Assembly: GCF_019578655.1 (NCBI RefSeq)
Contig: NC_063258.1
Location: 13,396,802-13,460,801, forward strand
From: Ricinus communis
Lineage: Eukaryota > Streptophyta > Magnoliopsida > Malpighiales > Euphorbiaceae
Length of the DNA stretch: 64,000 bases
Direction: 5' to 3'
Positions within the stretch are counted from its first letter, which is position 1. Every line of letters starts with the position of its first letter. Both the position numbers and the translations under genes were made by a program. This document shows, piece by piece, positions 10,700 through 19,956 of this stretch. The notes beneath the pieces were generated by a model that saw only the letters and a list, made by a program, of their open reading frames with translations, was not told the DNA's origin and did no database searches.

Positions 10700-11810
10700 T
10701 GCATAAGCTGTTGGAGCATATCGTTTAAACCTTGTAACTGTCCCCTGGTCTCCTTTTAAAACTGCTCCAACTCCTTTTTGTGTTGCACAAACTCAGTATA
10801 GTGCTCTTGCTGTAAATCACAAACTCGATCTAGTTAGCCAGCCAAAGCACTAATCTGAGCACTCGATGTCCCTACAGAATAAGAAGAGGAGGCTCCAGAT
10901 GTAGGCATAAACACTCTGGCTGGGTTAGGAATCCTAACATTTGGAATCTCAGCTGTAGGGTCTTGGGCTCCTCTAGCTGCTGCCTCTCTAGCCTCCTTTA
11001 CTATTGCACTGACAAGCCTGTACTCTATGCCATGTGGGCGTCGAGTAGCCGTGATCATCTGCACGTTGATCATCTATCTGATCCCTAGTGGTGTCATATC
11101 ACCAATCTGAGAAAGCTCAGACAGACATTCATCCAATACATCTAGTCTTTTGGCCAACCTAGTCATATAGGAGTCAAAACAACAATGCATCTTCTTCTGG
11201 GCATCGACTATGAATGAACGGAGTTGACGAGCCAACATATATCCCAAGTCAAGCTTCTTAGGATGTTGCATAGCTTAGAGGATGAATACATCGGTTCGTG
11301 TGACTGCTCCAAAACTGTCTTCCTTGCCTATAATCGTGTAAGCTAACAAAGTATGGAGATAGCGGAGATGATCCGGAAGGCTAGACGCCTTAGACCTGCT
11401 GGGGTAGTGTGATTCTAGCTTGAGTCCTATGAATCCCACATGGTGTCGTACGAGATTGGGTTGATGTAGGTGCGTCCCTGATACTCCTCGCCTGAGGTCT
11501 CCTGCTCAGTCCATAAACCCAAATGCATGCTAAATTGTGGAACTGACATTGAGAACTCCCTTCCTCGAAGTCTGAAGTAAACTGCATCAGGCTGATGCCA
11601 ATTTGTATTCTGTTGCTGTAGAAACAAGGTGCGGAGGAATTCAATTGTGAGCTCGCGGTAGGTTGGCTCAATGATGTCGAAGAATCGTACGTAAGGTAGA
11701 GTGTCAAATAGTGCACGCACATCCTAAGCCAATCCTACTCTCTCTCTAGGGTTACAAAGTCGATGCAACGTCGAGCCATTACTTGCTTCCATCTCATGAC
11801 TTGGAAGCGG
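10700..11810 (-). pseudogene. ATHILA ORF1-type (env-position) protein, degenerate
   Basis: This occupies the gene position 3' of pol that is typical of Athila elements, where an env-like or ATHILA ORF-1 family protein is encoded. Its role is not established. The clearest part (11720-11427) has DTLPYVRFFDIIEPTYRELT and a later FRLRGREFSMSVPQF, matching the family pattern of a YRELTxEFL motif followed by a FRLxGxxFxMS block. Later parts in other frames (11271-11074 and 11073-10834) give HPKKLDLGYMLARQLRSF and a variable C-terminal region. At 10820-10700 comes a glutamine/glutamate-rich, probably coiled-coil end (RVCDLQQEHYTEFVQHKKE). Stops after SYDTMWDS and at several later places, plus frame changes, make it nonfunctional. 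Overlapping frames at 11390-11722 and 11820-12056 are shadows. Confidence 0.7.
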
Positions 11811-12059
11811 CTTTCGTTATTAGCATTCTAAAATGTCCATAAGGAATGTCGACCAGGTGCGGGTGGATTTACAACTGGTGTTCTTCATTCTCGGACTAGT
11901 TGCTGTTGTGGTGGGGGTGCTGGTGCTGATGCTGATGAAGGTAAAGTGGAGGAAGAGTTTCCTTCGCCACATGGGCGCTTGCTGGTAGCGGCGCGTTGCG
12001 ATTGCTTTCAACAGGATTGATCGCGGTCCCTTATATTGCCTAATACAGTCAATCATTAG

Positions 12060-13330
12060 TATTCGAACAAGAAATCAAGTTAACATAAATTATACTGAAA
12101 ATTTAGCAGCAAAACGACTATAATTTTACTAATAGAAAACTTTAGACTTAAAGCTAACACTAAAGCATCAATTTCCTGCAGAAAACCAATTCACAATGGT
12201 ATTCCAGCCCACATTATTGGGTACCAAATAAAGAAAATTTATTCTATTAATTTCTTATAATAAGATGCCATAAATAAACTTTATTGCTGCCGAACCCCAC
12301 ACTTAACATTTCATTATTCAAAATCACACAAACATAGCAAATAATCTAAAGTAAATCTAATCTAAATCAAACTTAAGCAGTGTAAAAAAACAAAACAATA
12401 TCCCACCCAAAACAATAAATATTGACAACTACTAAAGCATATCAAAATGTCCTAACTAATAAAAGTTACATAAAAGAAAAATCAAATTTAACCAAATAAA
12501 AGCAAAAGGCAAAAAGACTTACTTGAAATTGCCGTGACAGGCAAGAAAAATCAAGAGAAAGGAGAAACAACACCTTAGAGCTTAGAGGGGAAAAGTTGGA
12601 AATTTTTTGAAAAGGCATGCTTATATAGTCACGGGGGTCAGCATGGCTAGGACTCGGCCCGTGCTGAACCCTAAAGCTTCATCCTCGTGCCAATCCACCA
12701 TGGGCGAGGGCATGGTCATGCTGGTCAGCACAGCCTAGTGTTGCTGCCCGTGGTGCCTTCGAAAGCCATGGTGGGCGGCTGATTTTATTTTATGCTTTAC
12801 GTACATGTCCATCACAGGCTGGGGCACGGGCGTGTTGACCGGCATGACCTAGTGTTGCAGCTTGTGGTGGCCTCGAAAATAGTGGTGGATGGCTAATTTC
12901 CTATTCTCTTCATATGCATATTCATCGTGGGTATGACTCCGGCCGTACTGATCAGCACGGCCTAGGGATTCAACCCGTGATGCCCACAGAAACTATGGTG
13001 GATGGGTGAAGTCCAAGCTTTTTCTCGCCATCTCGAGTCGCCAAACTCCCTACCTGCATTCAACTAATATACGCACACATTTAAGCTATAATTCAAGTAA
13101 AATGTATCAAACAGGGAAGTTTGTCTTCACCAATTACCAAAAATTCAACTTAAGTTACTCAAACCCCAAATTCATACAACTATGTTTAATATATAAAGTA
13201 TGTGTTCTAAATACCATCAAGCATGCAAACGACTGATAACATAAAAATAAACCGAAAAACATAAAGCTAAAATAGGAATGCCTCCTAAGGGCGCTTCTTT
13301 TTAGTTCTTGAGTCATTTAGCTGGACTCGA
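12060..13330 (-). other. Pol-to-ORF1 spacer with CACGG-type repeats
   Basis: A 1.27 kb noncoding stretch between the integrase tail and ORF1 on the minus strand. At 12630-13010 it has about three imperfect copies of a 110-base GC-richer unit (GTGTTGACCGGCATGACCTA-like) related to the CACGGCC clusters of LTR U3 regions. At 12283-12310 the minus strand reads TTAAGTGTGGGGTTCGGC, which resembles an Athila polypurine tract inside the element. The rest is T-rich on the minus strand. The 76-codon plus-strand frame at 13006-13236 has no support. Confidence 0.6.
12517..12628 (-). promoter_or_regulatory. Possible internal promoter and splice donor ahead of ORF1
   Basis: On the minus strand, GACTATATAAGC (12631-12620) directly follows the CACGG-rich repeats. 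A pyrimidine-rich leader comes next, and at 12522 TTTCAAGTAAGTC gives a strong plant 5' splice site. A matching 3' splice site is TTGGTTTTCTGCAG, ending at 12176. The implied intron would be 347 bases and T-rich, as plant introns are. This is prediction only. Confidence 0.4.
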
Positions 13331-13858
13331 CATGGATCATCCTTGCAGATACAGAATCATGTTAACCCGCTGCTCAATCTCCAACGAGTTTCCAAGATAC
13401 ACCTTGAGCCTATGTCCATTGACCTTTAAATCACCCTTCTTAAGATGATGAACCTCGATTGTGCCAAATGCAAAAACTTGCTTAACCATGAATGGCCCCG
13501 ACCATCGACTCCTGAGCTTCCCTGGAAACAAACGAAGACGTGAGTTATATAGCAATACTCTATCTCCAATCTAAAACTCCTTAGAACCTTTGAGCCTCTA
13601 ATCATGCCACTTCTTTGTCTTAGCCTTGTAAATTGAAGAGTTTACATATGCCTGTTGACGCCACTCCTCCAATTTACTCAGTTGCCATTGTCTTTCCTTA
13701 CCTGTAGAATCAACATCAAAATTGCAAGTTTTAAGGGCCAAAAGAGCCCTATGTTCTAATTCAACAAGTAAATGACAAGACTTCCCAAACACAAGCCTAT
13801 AGGGCGTAAAACCTATGGAAATCCTATATGCAGGGAACAATAAAACTCCCTGAATCTC
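13330..13858 (-). pseudogene. Athila integrase C-terminal fragment
   Basis: Minus-strand frames 13840-13598 and 13555-13337 carry the end of integrase. SIGFTPYRLVFGKSCHL and ELEHRALLALK are typical of Athila/Tat integrases downstream of the catalytic core. Next come YKAKTKKWHD, then LLFPGKL-like NSRLRLFPGKLRSRWSGPF, and VNGHRLKVYLG at the end. A stop separates the two frames near 13570. The catalytic D,D,E core and zinc-binding N-terminus are absent, because the fragment begins at the deletion joint with the gag/protease part. It follows Athila gag and precedes ORF1, as in intact elements. Confidence 0.8.
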
Positions 13859-15645
13859 TCCTTTTTAGTGGCAGCTTATTCTAAAGAATAGCTGAACACT
13901 CCTCATTCAGAGTCACTAGTCCCAATTCCTCCAGCTTCCTTTTGTTACTCAAATTTTCTTTAAGGTAGGTTAATACGCACTTGTTTAAATAAGCAAGAAA
14001 CTTGCTAAACTACTTATCAACCTTCTCCTGCTTAAGTCAAGTAGTGTAGGAGACTGGTGGCCGGTACTCTCTTACAGGGCTCTTCTGCCTGTCTTCAACC
14101 TTCTCTGCTTCTATCGCCTTAGGCTCTGGCTCCTTCCTAGCTAGCTTATCTTGTATGGAAACATCATCATCATCATCATCGGCTAATGGTAAAGTGCTAG
14201 ATAACTGCTTACCTGATCACAAGGTGATAGCCTTGCAATGCTCCCTTGTGCTTGACTCTGTACTGCTAGGAAGCGATCCTTGTTGCCTTTTAGACAGCAT
14301 CTTAGAAATCTGCCTAATCTGACTCTCCAAGTTCTGAATGGACGCCTGCTGATTTCTAAGAGCACTGTCGATTTGCTGGAACCTCATCTTAGTTGACGTG
14401 ACAAACTTCATCACTAGCTCCTCCAAGTTAGATTTGCTGGTCCAGCTTGCTGCTGCTGTTATGGTAGCTGGTAATGCAGTCTCTGAAAGCCTGGTGGACC
14501 CTGGGAGTTGTTGTTTCTTCAACCAAAATTTGGATGATTATGCTAACCAGGGCTGTATGTATTGTTGTATAGGTTGTTCTACTGTTTAGGTGCATTACCC
14601 ATGTAGTCTACCTGTTCAAGGTCAGCAGAAGTAATAGAAGATGAAGAATTAGAAGTTGAAGCAAACATACCTCCCGCATTACAATTTGCACCATAGTGGA
14701 GGCCACCGTAAAACTCGCAGCTTATCTAGGCTGCATGAACCGGCATCTGAAGCTGGTCTAATTTCTTAGTCAGAAGCTCCACTTGAGCTGCCAAGGCTGC
14801 TGTGGAGTCTAGCTGGTTGACTACTCCTTACTTGACTGGCCGACTCTTAGAGGATTGCCACTGGTAGTTATTCATGGCCATTTCCTCTATCAGATTTTGC
14901 GCTTGCTCTAGCGTCTTACTGTTCAGGGCCCCACCTGCTGCAACGTCTACCATTTGCCTAATAGTAAGGTTCAAACCGCTGTAGCAGGTTTGGACCTACA
15001 TCCATTCTGGTAGTCCGTTATACGGGCAACACTGGAGCAAATCTTTGTACCTCTCCCAAGCATCGTACATGCTCTCGTTATCGAACTGCACAAAAGAAGA
15101 TATATCATTTCTCAATTTAGTAGGAGGAAAGTATTTGTATAAATATTTTTCAGCCAATGATCTCCATATGGTAATAGTGTTGGCTGGGAGCGACTACAAC
15201 CATCTTTTCGCTCGGTCCCTCAGAGAAAAAGGAAACAGCCTCAACCAAATGGCATCATCAGTTGTTCCACTTATCTTGAAGGTGTCGCAGATCTCCAAGA
15301 AGTTGACGATGTGAGCGTTTGGTCCTCGCTCGGTAGTCCCCCAAATTGTACACTATTTTGGACCATCTGTATCACGTTTGGCTTTATTTTGAAGTTGCTG
15401 GCCGCCACAGGTGGTCGCAATATACTCGTTTATATCCTCTCAAGAGAAGGTCTAGCAGACTCGTAAATTGTCCTGGCTTGATTCGCAGCCTCATTGTTGT
15501 CTCCCATCCTTACTGGTCTATTCAAAGGGGGTTCAAACTCTATCCGTGCCTCCTCTTCTTCTTACATACGCTTCCTCAACAAATGGAGGGATCGATATAG
15601 TTCAGCAAGCGGGTCTACAAGAGTAGGATTAGAGCTCCTGGTCAT
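13859..15645 (-). pseudogene. Athila-type gag, many stops
   Basis: The minus-strand ATG at 15645 opens MTRSSNPTLVDPLAELY, which I take as the gag start because it follows the leader and primer site. Around 15340-15040 the capsid-like part shows SFSLRDRAKRWL, AEKYLYKYFPPTK and DNESMYDAWERYKDLL, classic retrotransposon gag blocks. Further on are MVDVAAGGALNSKT and LIEEMAMNNYQW, then NLESQIRQI and an acidic run of six aspartates encoded by the CAT/GAT repeat near 14163-14180. The end (about 13960-13870) reads NKRKLEELGLVTLNEECSAIL, the gag-protease linker. At least ten stops are visible. Short plus-strand frames at 14398-14589, 15045-15314 and 15346-15600 are shadows. Confidence 0.8.
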
Positions 15646-15786
15646 AAACTATCTAAATTAAAAAGGCAGCAACCAAAGAACACAGGGATGAATAAAATAA
15701 TAAAGAATAATAAAAAATGATAAGACATAAAATAATAATGGCTAGATTAACACAAACACAAATTCACTCTAGTCCACACAAAAAAG

Positions 15787-15804
15787 TTCCCCGATAACGG
15801 TGTT
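15787..15804 (-). other. Degenerate Athila primer-binding site
   Basis: The minus strand reads TTAACACCGTTATCGGGGAA, a decayed TGGCGCCGTTGCCGGGGA. It is placed eight bases from the LTR end at 15812. Confidence 0.65.
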
Positions 15805-15811
15805 AAAAACT

Positions 15812-15947
15812 TGATAAGCTATTTATGTAGCTCCAATCTAAGGCAGTGAACCTATCGATGCAGACTAGCACTAACGGTGAGTATCATGGGCGTATTCTCG
15901 AGTAACAGTGATCCTAGAACTACTACAACGTCTTATGATATCTAAGC
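15812..15947 (-). mobile_element. Truncated Athila 5' LTR end
   Basis: Only the last about 136 bases of the LTR remain, matching 6690-6790 and 4015-4110 (TCTAAGGCAGTGAACCTATCGATGC). The remainder is replaced by the chromovirus LTR arm that starts by 15971. The 20-odd bases between are unassigned. Confidence 0.7.
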
Positions 15948-15970
15948 CTAACAAAATTAATGAAGTTGTT

Positions 15971-16344
15971 TGATGCAATAAAGACAAGAATTATAAATGA
16001 TCCTTTAAGCTTTCAAGGAGGTCCAATGACAAGATCCAAGTCCAAAAGGATGCAAGAAGTTTTGTTGGGCTTAATTAAAGACATTTGGAGTGTTCAAACA
16101 CAACAAGGCTCAGCCCAGGATTTAGGATTGCAAAAAGGAACCAAAATCATCAATTTAGTGCAATAAGTTTAGGCTGAACTCATAGGTCTAATAAAATCCA
16201 TTTGAAGCCTTTTTATTTTCATTTTTTATTAGATTTTCTTAAGTTATGGTGTGATTAGTTGTCATTTAGAGTTACAAAATGGATGCACATGATTAGTCAT
16301 AATTTGGAGTTACAAAATGGATGCACATTATTTCTTGCTTATGC
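15971..16344 (+). mobile_element. Chromovirus LTR 5' part, plus-strand arm of an inverted repeat
   Basis: It begins TGATGCAATAAAGACAAG and encodes QGGPMTRSKSKRM and GLIKDIWSVQ, the pol tail inside the LTR, open until about 16166. It is roughly 90% like the reverse complement of 17185-17559. It carries two copies of a 46-base minisatellite (near 16248-16330: GATTAGTYATNNNGAGTTACAAAATGGATGCACAT). It is cut where a piece of the tandem repeat begins. Confidence 0.7.
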
Positions 16345-16702
16345 TTGTGGATTTACATCTCGTCATATTTGATCCAATAAGGAATGAAATTACAAGTTCT
16401 TTGTTCTCTTCTATACCGTTAAGCTTAAGGATCAAATTGAATTAATTGAAACACAAGGGTAGAGAAAGAACACAAAAGAAAGGAAGAACGTGAGCGTAAG
16501 TCTATGTTCGCTACTGTGAGTCTAGATAAGTCTGCAAAGTTCTTGAAAGAACCTATAACTTGAAATCCTATAATAGAAAACTAAAATAATATGTTCACTA
16601 GCCTCTAGGATTCGGTTATATGTGGTTTCGATAGTGCGAAAGTCCTCATTTCATAAGAAAAAGAAACTAGAATCTAAATATGAATAAGTAAATGATAGAA
16701 AA
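16345..16702 (-). repeat. Isolated tandem-repeat fragment (reverse)
   Basis: About 350 bases with the array landmarks in reverse. They are AAGGAAGAACGTGAGCG, GAGTCTAGATAAGTCTGC, CTAGCCTC...TTCGGTTATATG and the ...TCTAAATATGAATAAGTAAATG end. It is sandwiched between the two inverted LTR copies. Confidence 0.75.
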
Positions 16703-17559
16703 TCATCATCTTAAGAACCATAAACTCCAATAACTAATAAGTTATGATACATATGGAATGTAAGAAAACACCCTCCAATCAAGATGATTCCAAAACCTAA
16801 GGATCTCCTTAAGTGGAGTTAGGAAAAACTAGTTCCAATAATGAAACTAGTACTTGAATTCAACTCTAAATGCCACAAACTAAGTATGAATTGATAAGAT
16901 AAGAATCAAACACAAGATTTTGGTTAGAGAGTGTGACAAACTAAAAATAGTTTGATAAGTTCAAAGCTCATGAAGAACTTGAGCAGAAACACTCACAAAG
17001 AACAAATAAAGATTATCATTCATCAATTGATTTTTACAAATGAATTTGGCTTTGATATTTATAGCCAAAACAAGACAAAGAACCTTAAACCAGTTTCTTT
17101 TGAGCTTTCCATGTTTCCCTTTAATCCCCATTAAAACTCATTAAAAGTGGTTGTTTTTACATTGATGCCACTTATTTTGTAACTCCCAAATGACAACTAA
17201 TCATGTGCATCAATTTCGTAACTCTAAATTATAACTAATCATGTGCATCCATTGTGTAACTCCAAATGACAACTAATCACACCCTAACTTAAGAAAACCT
17301 AATAAAAATGAAAATAAAAAGGCTTCAAATGAATTATATTGGACCTTTGAGTTTAACCCAAACTTATTGCACTAAATTGATGACTTTGGTCCCTTTTTAC
17401 AATCCTAAGCCTAAGGCTAAGCCTTGTTGTATTTAAACAGTCCAAATATCTTTAATTAAGCCCAAAAAAGCTTCTTACATCCTTTTGGACTTAGATCTTG
17501 TCATTGGACCTCCTTGAATGCTTAAAGGATCATTTGTAGTTCTTGTCATTGTTGCATCA
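16703..17559 (-). mobile_element. Chromovirus 3' LTR (minus strand)
   Basis: On the minus strand the LTR starts TGATGCAACAATGAC right after a polypurine tract (17573-17560, GAGAAGACAAGGAA). It encodes GGPMTRSKSKRM and GLIKDIW early, with one stop between them. About three copies of the 46-base minisatellite lie at 17160-17285. The far end is near 16703, not exactly defined. The integrase of the same element lies directly upstream. Confidence 0.7.
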
Positions 17560-18140
17560 TTCCTTGTCTTCTCGTAAGGATTCATCCTCGGAATTAGCCT
17601 CATTGTCAGCTTCATCACCTACATCAAATAAAGAAAGATCAGCAACATTAAAAGAATCATTCACATTTCCATACTCACTTGACAAATCTAGATTGTAGGC
17701 ATTATCATTAATTCTTTCAAGGACTTGGAATGGCCCATCCCCTCTTGGCATTAACTTAGACTTTCTTTGGCCTGAAAATCTTTCCTTCCTCAAATGCACC
17801 TAAACCCAGTCACCCGACTCAAATACAACTTTCTTTCTCCCTTTGTTGTGTTGCTTTTCATATTGTTGATTTCTATTCTCTATTTGAGCATGCACCTTCT
17901 CATGTGTGCTTTTAATAGATTCAACTTTTTGCTTGCCTTCAAAATTATCCTTATTAATAGGTAATGGTAGTAAATCTATGCAGTTAATGGATTGACCCCA
18001 TATACAACCTCAAAATATGAATAATTTTTTGTAGCATGAATACTCCTATTGTATGCAAACTCAACATGTGGCAAACATTCTTCCCAATTCTTCAAATTCT
18101 TTGAATTATTGCCCTTAATAATTATGATAGAGTCTTGTTA
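17560..18140 (-). pseudogene. Chromovirus integrase C-terminal part
   Basis: The minus strand encodes [17 protein letters not shown] and [12 protein letters not shown] from the end of the integrase core. A linker with KHNKGRKKVVF-like residues follows, then [34 protein letters not shown] and [13 protein letters not shown]. This is the GPF-type C-terminal module of plant Reina/CRM-like chromoviruses, followed by an acidic tail that runs into the polypurine tract and LTR. Stops at about 17800 and 17975 break the frame. The core D,D residues are missing because the fragment is cut at about 18140 by an Athila LTR. Confidence 0.8.
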
Positions 18141-18142
18141 CT

Positions 18143-19123
18143 TAATGAATTTCTCAATTACATAAAGCAATCTAAGGAACACAATTCACAACGTCTCATG
18201 AATAATGTGATATCTTACTAATACTGAAAGCAAGAAGAATAGAAAAGGAACTCAAACAATCCAACAATTTAGTACTAACCCAACATAGTAAGGAAATCCT
18301 AATAGGTTTAATTGGTCTAGCTACATATGTTCATGTCTAAAACAATTAGGAATTCAATAACAAAGAAAGAATAAAGAAAATGAAATAGATATACCCATTT
18401 CCTTCGAATTGGATGAACAGCTCAAAATCCCCAAATCTGATTGATGAACCTTAAATTGCCTCTTGAATGCCTCCAAATCACCTTTTGATCTTCAATTGGA
18501 TGTTAAAACCAATTTAATCCTTCCTTCAATAGATGAAATAGTCTCCGAAAGTCGAGTATTGAAGTCTAGGAAAAGATGGCTTATGCGTGTATGTGTGAAA
18601 TCAAGTCAGAAAATCGAACCACCTCCAAAAGAACTTAATTTTGCCTATATAAATGTTTCAGCATGGTTGTGCCCAAGCCTGTGCTGGTCAGCACGACCAT
18701 GCTCACGCCTGTGTTGGTCAGCATGGTCGTGCTCAAGCCTGTGCTGGACCTCCGACTCCCAAAAAATTAGCCTCTTTTTTATGACCGTGCCCTCACCGGT
18801 GCTGAGCCACCACAGGCCATGATGGCGGCTATAGTGGCCTCGGAAACCGTGTCGAAAGGTCACTTTTGAGGGTCAAATGTCAATGGTTCAGCACGACTAG
18901 AGTCCAGGCCATGCTCAATCTTGGAATGCTAGCCTTTGCTCAATTTTAATGGATCCTGGTCCGTATTCGCACGTATCTCCCTCAAGTACAGATAATGTCC
19001 ATCGATGATCACTTGAAACATGAAAGGAACCAAAACACAGGTGATTCTAGCATAAAACAAGATAACTATGCACAAAAATAGAAGTAATTGAGCATATAAA
19101 CATGTGTAAAACAATGCATATCA
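18143..19123 (-). mobile_element. Athila-type LTR, 3' end truncated
   Basis: On the minus strand it starts TGATATGCATTGTTTTACAC, and like 29551 it contains the GATCACTTGAAACATGAAAGG/ACCTGT region (reverse). The CACGGCC-type cluster is at 18660-18920, just upstream of a minus-strand TATATAGGC (about 18645). It is truncated near 18143. Frames at 18463-18822 and 18645-18863 cross the GC-rich cluster and are not genes; the frame at 18929-19114 is U3. Confidence 0.7.
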
Positions 19124-19145
19124 GTAACCTGATTTAAAGAGCCTT

Positions 19146-19934
19146 GCTCTGATACCAAATGATGAGAACCTCCAACCACAAGAACATAAAACCCTTTTGC
19201 ATTATGAACATGTGTATTACTTGAGTGCAAACCCAACAACAAATTGGAAATTCAGCCCTAGGATACCTCTAAATCATAATTGAGATGATAAAGAATTAGA
19301 ACTTAAAGAAAACTAAGTTCTTTAAACCCTAAGTCTAAACACATCACAAGGATAGATTAATTCCTTAATAAGTGAAAGGTGCATGCTATATGAATACAAA
19401 GAACAAGCAAATTCGTTCTGCTTATGAAAATTCTCAATAACTCATTCATTCCCTCTTGATATGCAATCAACACCTTCTTAAAGAAGTGTCTAGGGTTTAC
19501 AAATAAAGGAAAAGCCAAAATTACCCTTCCTAACCGAATGGACAAGGTCCATTAAGAAAAGAAATCTAAATCCTAATCTAGTAAGGCTTTAAAAGCCCAA
19601 ACGTAAGTGGCTTATTGTTCAAATAAGAAATCCCTAAATAATAGCCTTATTTTAAATAAGTCCAAAACTAACTAGGATATGTTGCCAACCTATTAAAAAA
19701 GATTTGGGCTTCTATAACATTAAACAAAACCCAATCACATGGATCATTGTCTAACCGTATACTCATTAGCTTAGGAAACAACTTTTCTTGTAATGGGCCT
19801 AATTTGTGAAGAATTAATGTTGGCCTACTCTTTAACATAAGTGATCAATGCTCCCTCAAGCTTCTTAACTCTACTCCTTGTTATTGGACCTAAAGGTAAG
19901 CCCAATGGATCTTTAACACCTCCTTGATTATTCC
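19146..19934 (-). mobile_element. Chromovirus LTR flanked by polypurine tract and primer site
   Basis: The LTR (19918-19160, minus strand) begins TGTTAAAGATCC and ends GGTTCTCATCA. It encodes LPLGPITRSRVKKLEGALIT near its start. After the LTR comes TGGTATCAGAGC (19157-19146), a perfect initiator-Met-tRNA primer site. Before it is GGAATAATCAAGGAGG (19934-19919), the likely polypurine tract, with a short in-frame pol tail. Having both on one LTR is unusual (see findings). The 19357-19545 frame is not supported. Confidence 0.65.
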
Positions 19935-19956
19935 ACATCCTAAACTCAGCATAAAC

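Larger units (their letters stand above)
10685..15947 (-). mobile_element. Athila-type element with gag, integrase tail and ORF1 but no RT
   Basis: Minus-strand order is truncated LTR (15947-15812), primer site, leader, gag (15645-13859), integrase C-terminus (13858-13330), a 1.27 kb spacer, then ORF1 (about 11810-10700). This is the Athila gene order. One deletion joins the start of protease to the integrase tail near 13858, removing protease, RT, RNaseH and the integrase core. The 3' LTR is missing, and the element is cut by the plus-strand LTR ending at 10684. It cannot move by itself. Confidence 0.8.

Noticed and set aside
14161..14182. ATC/CAT microsatellite as a regulatory repeat
   Set aside because: It encodes the aspartate run of the gag region, so a coding repeat is sufficient explanation.
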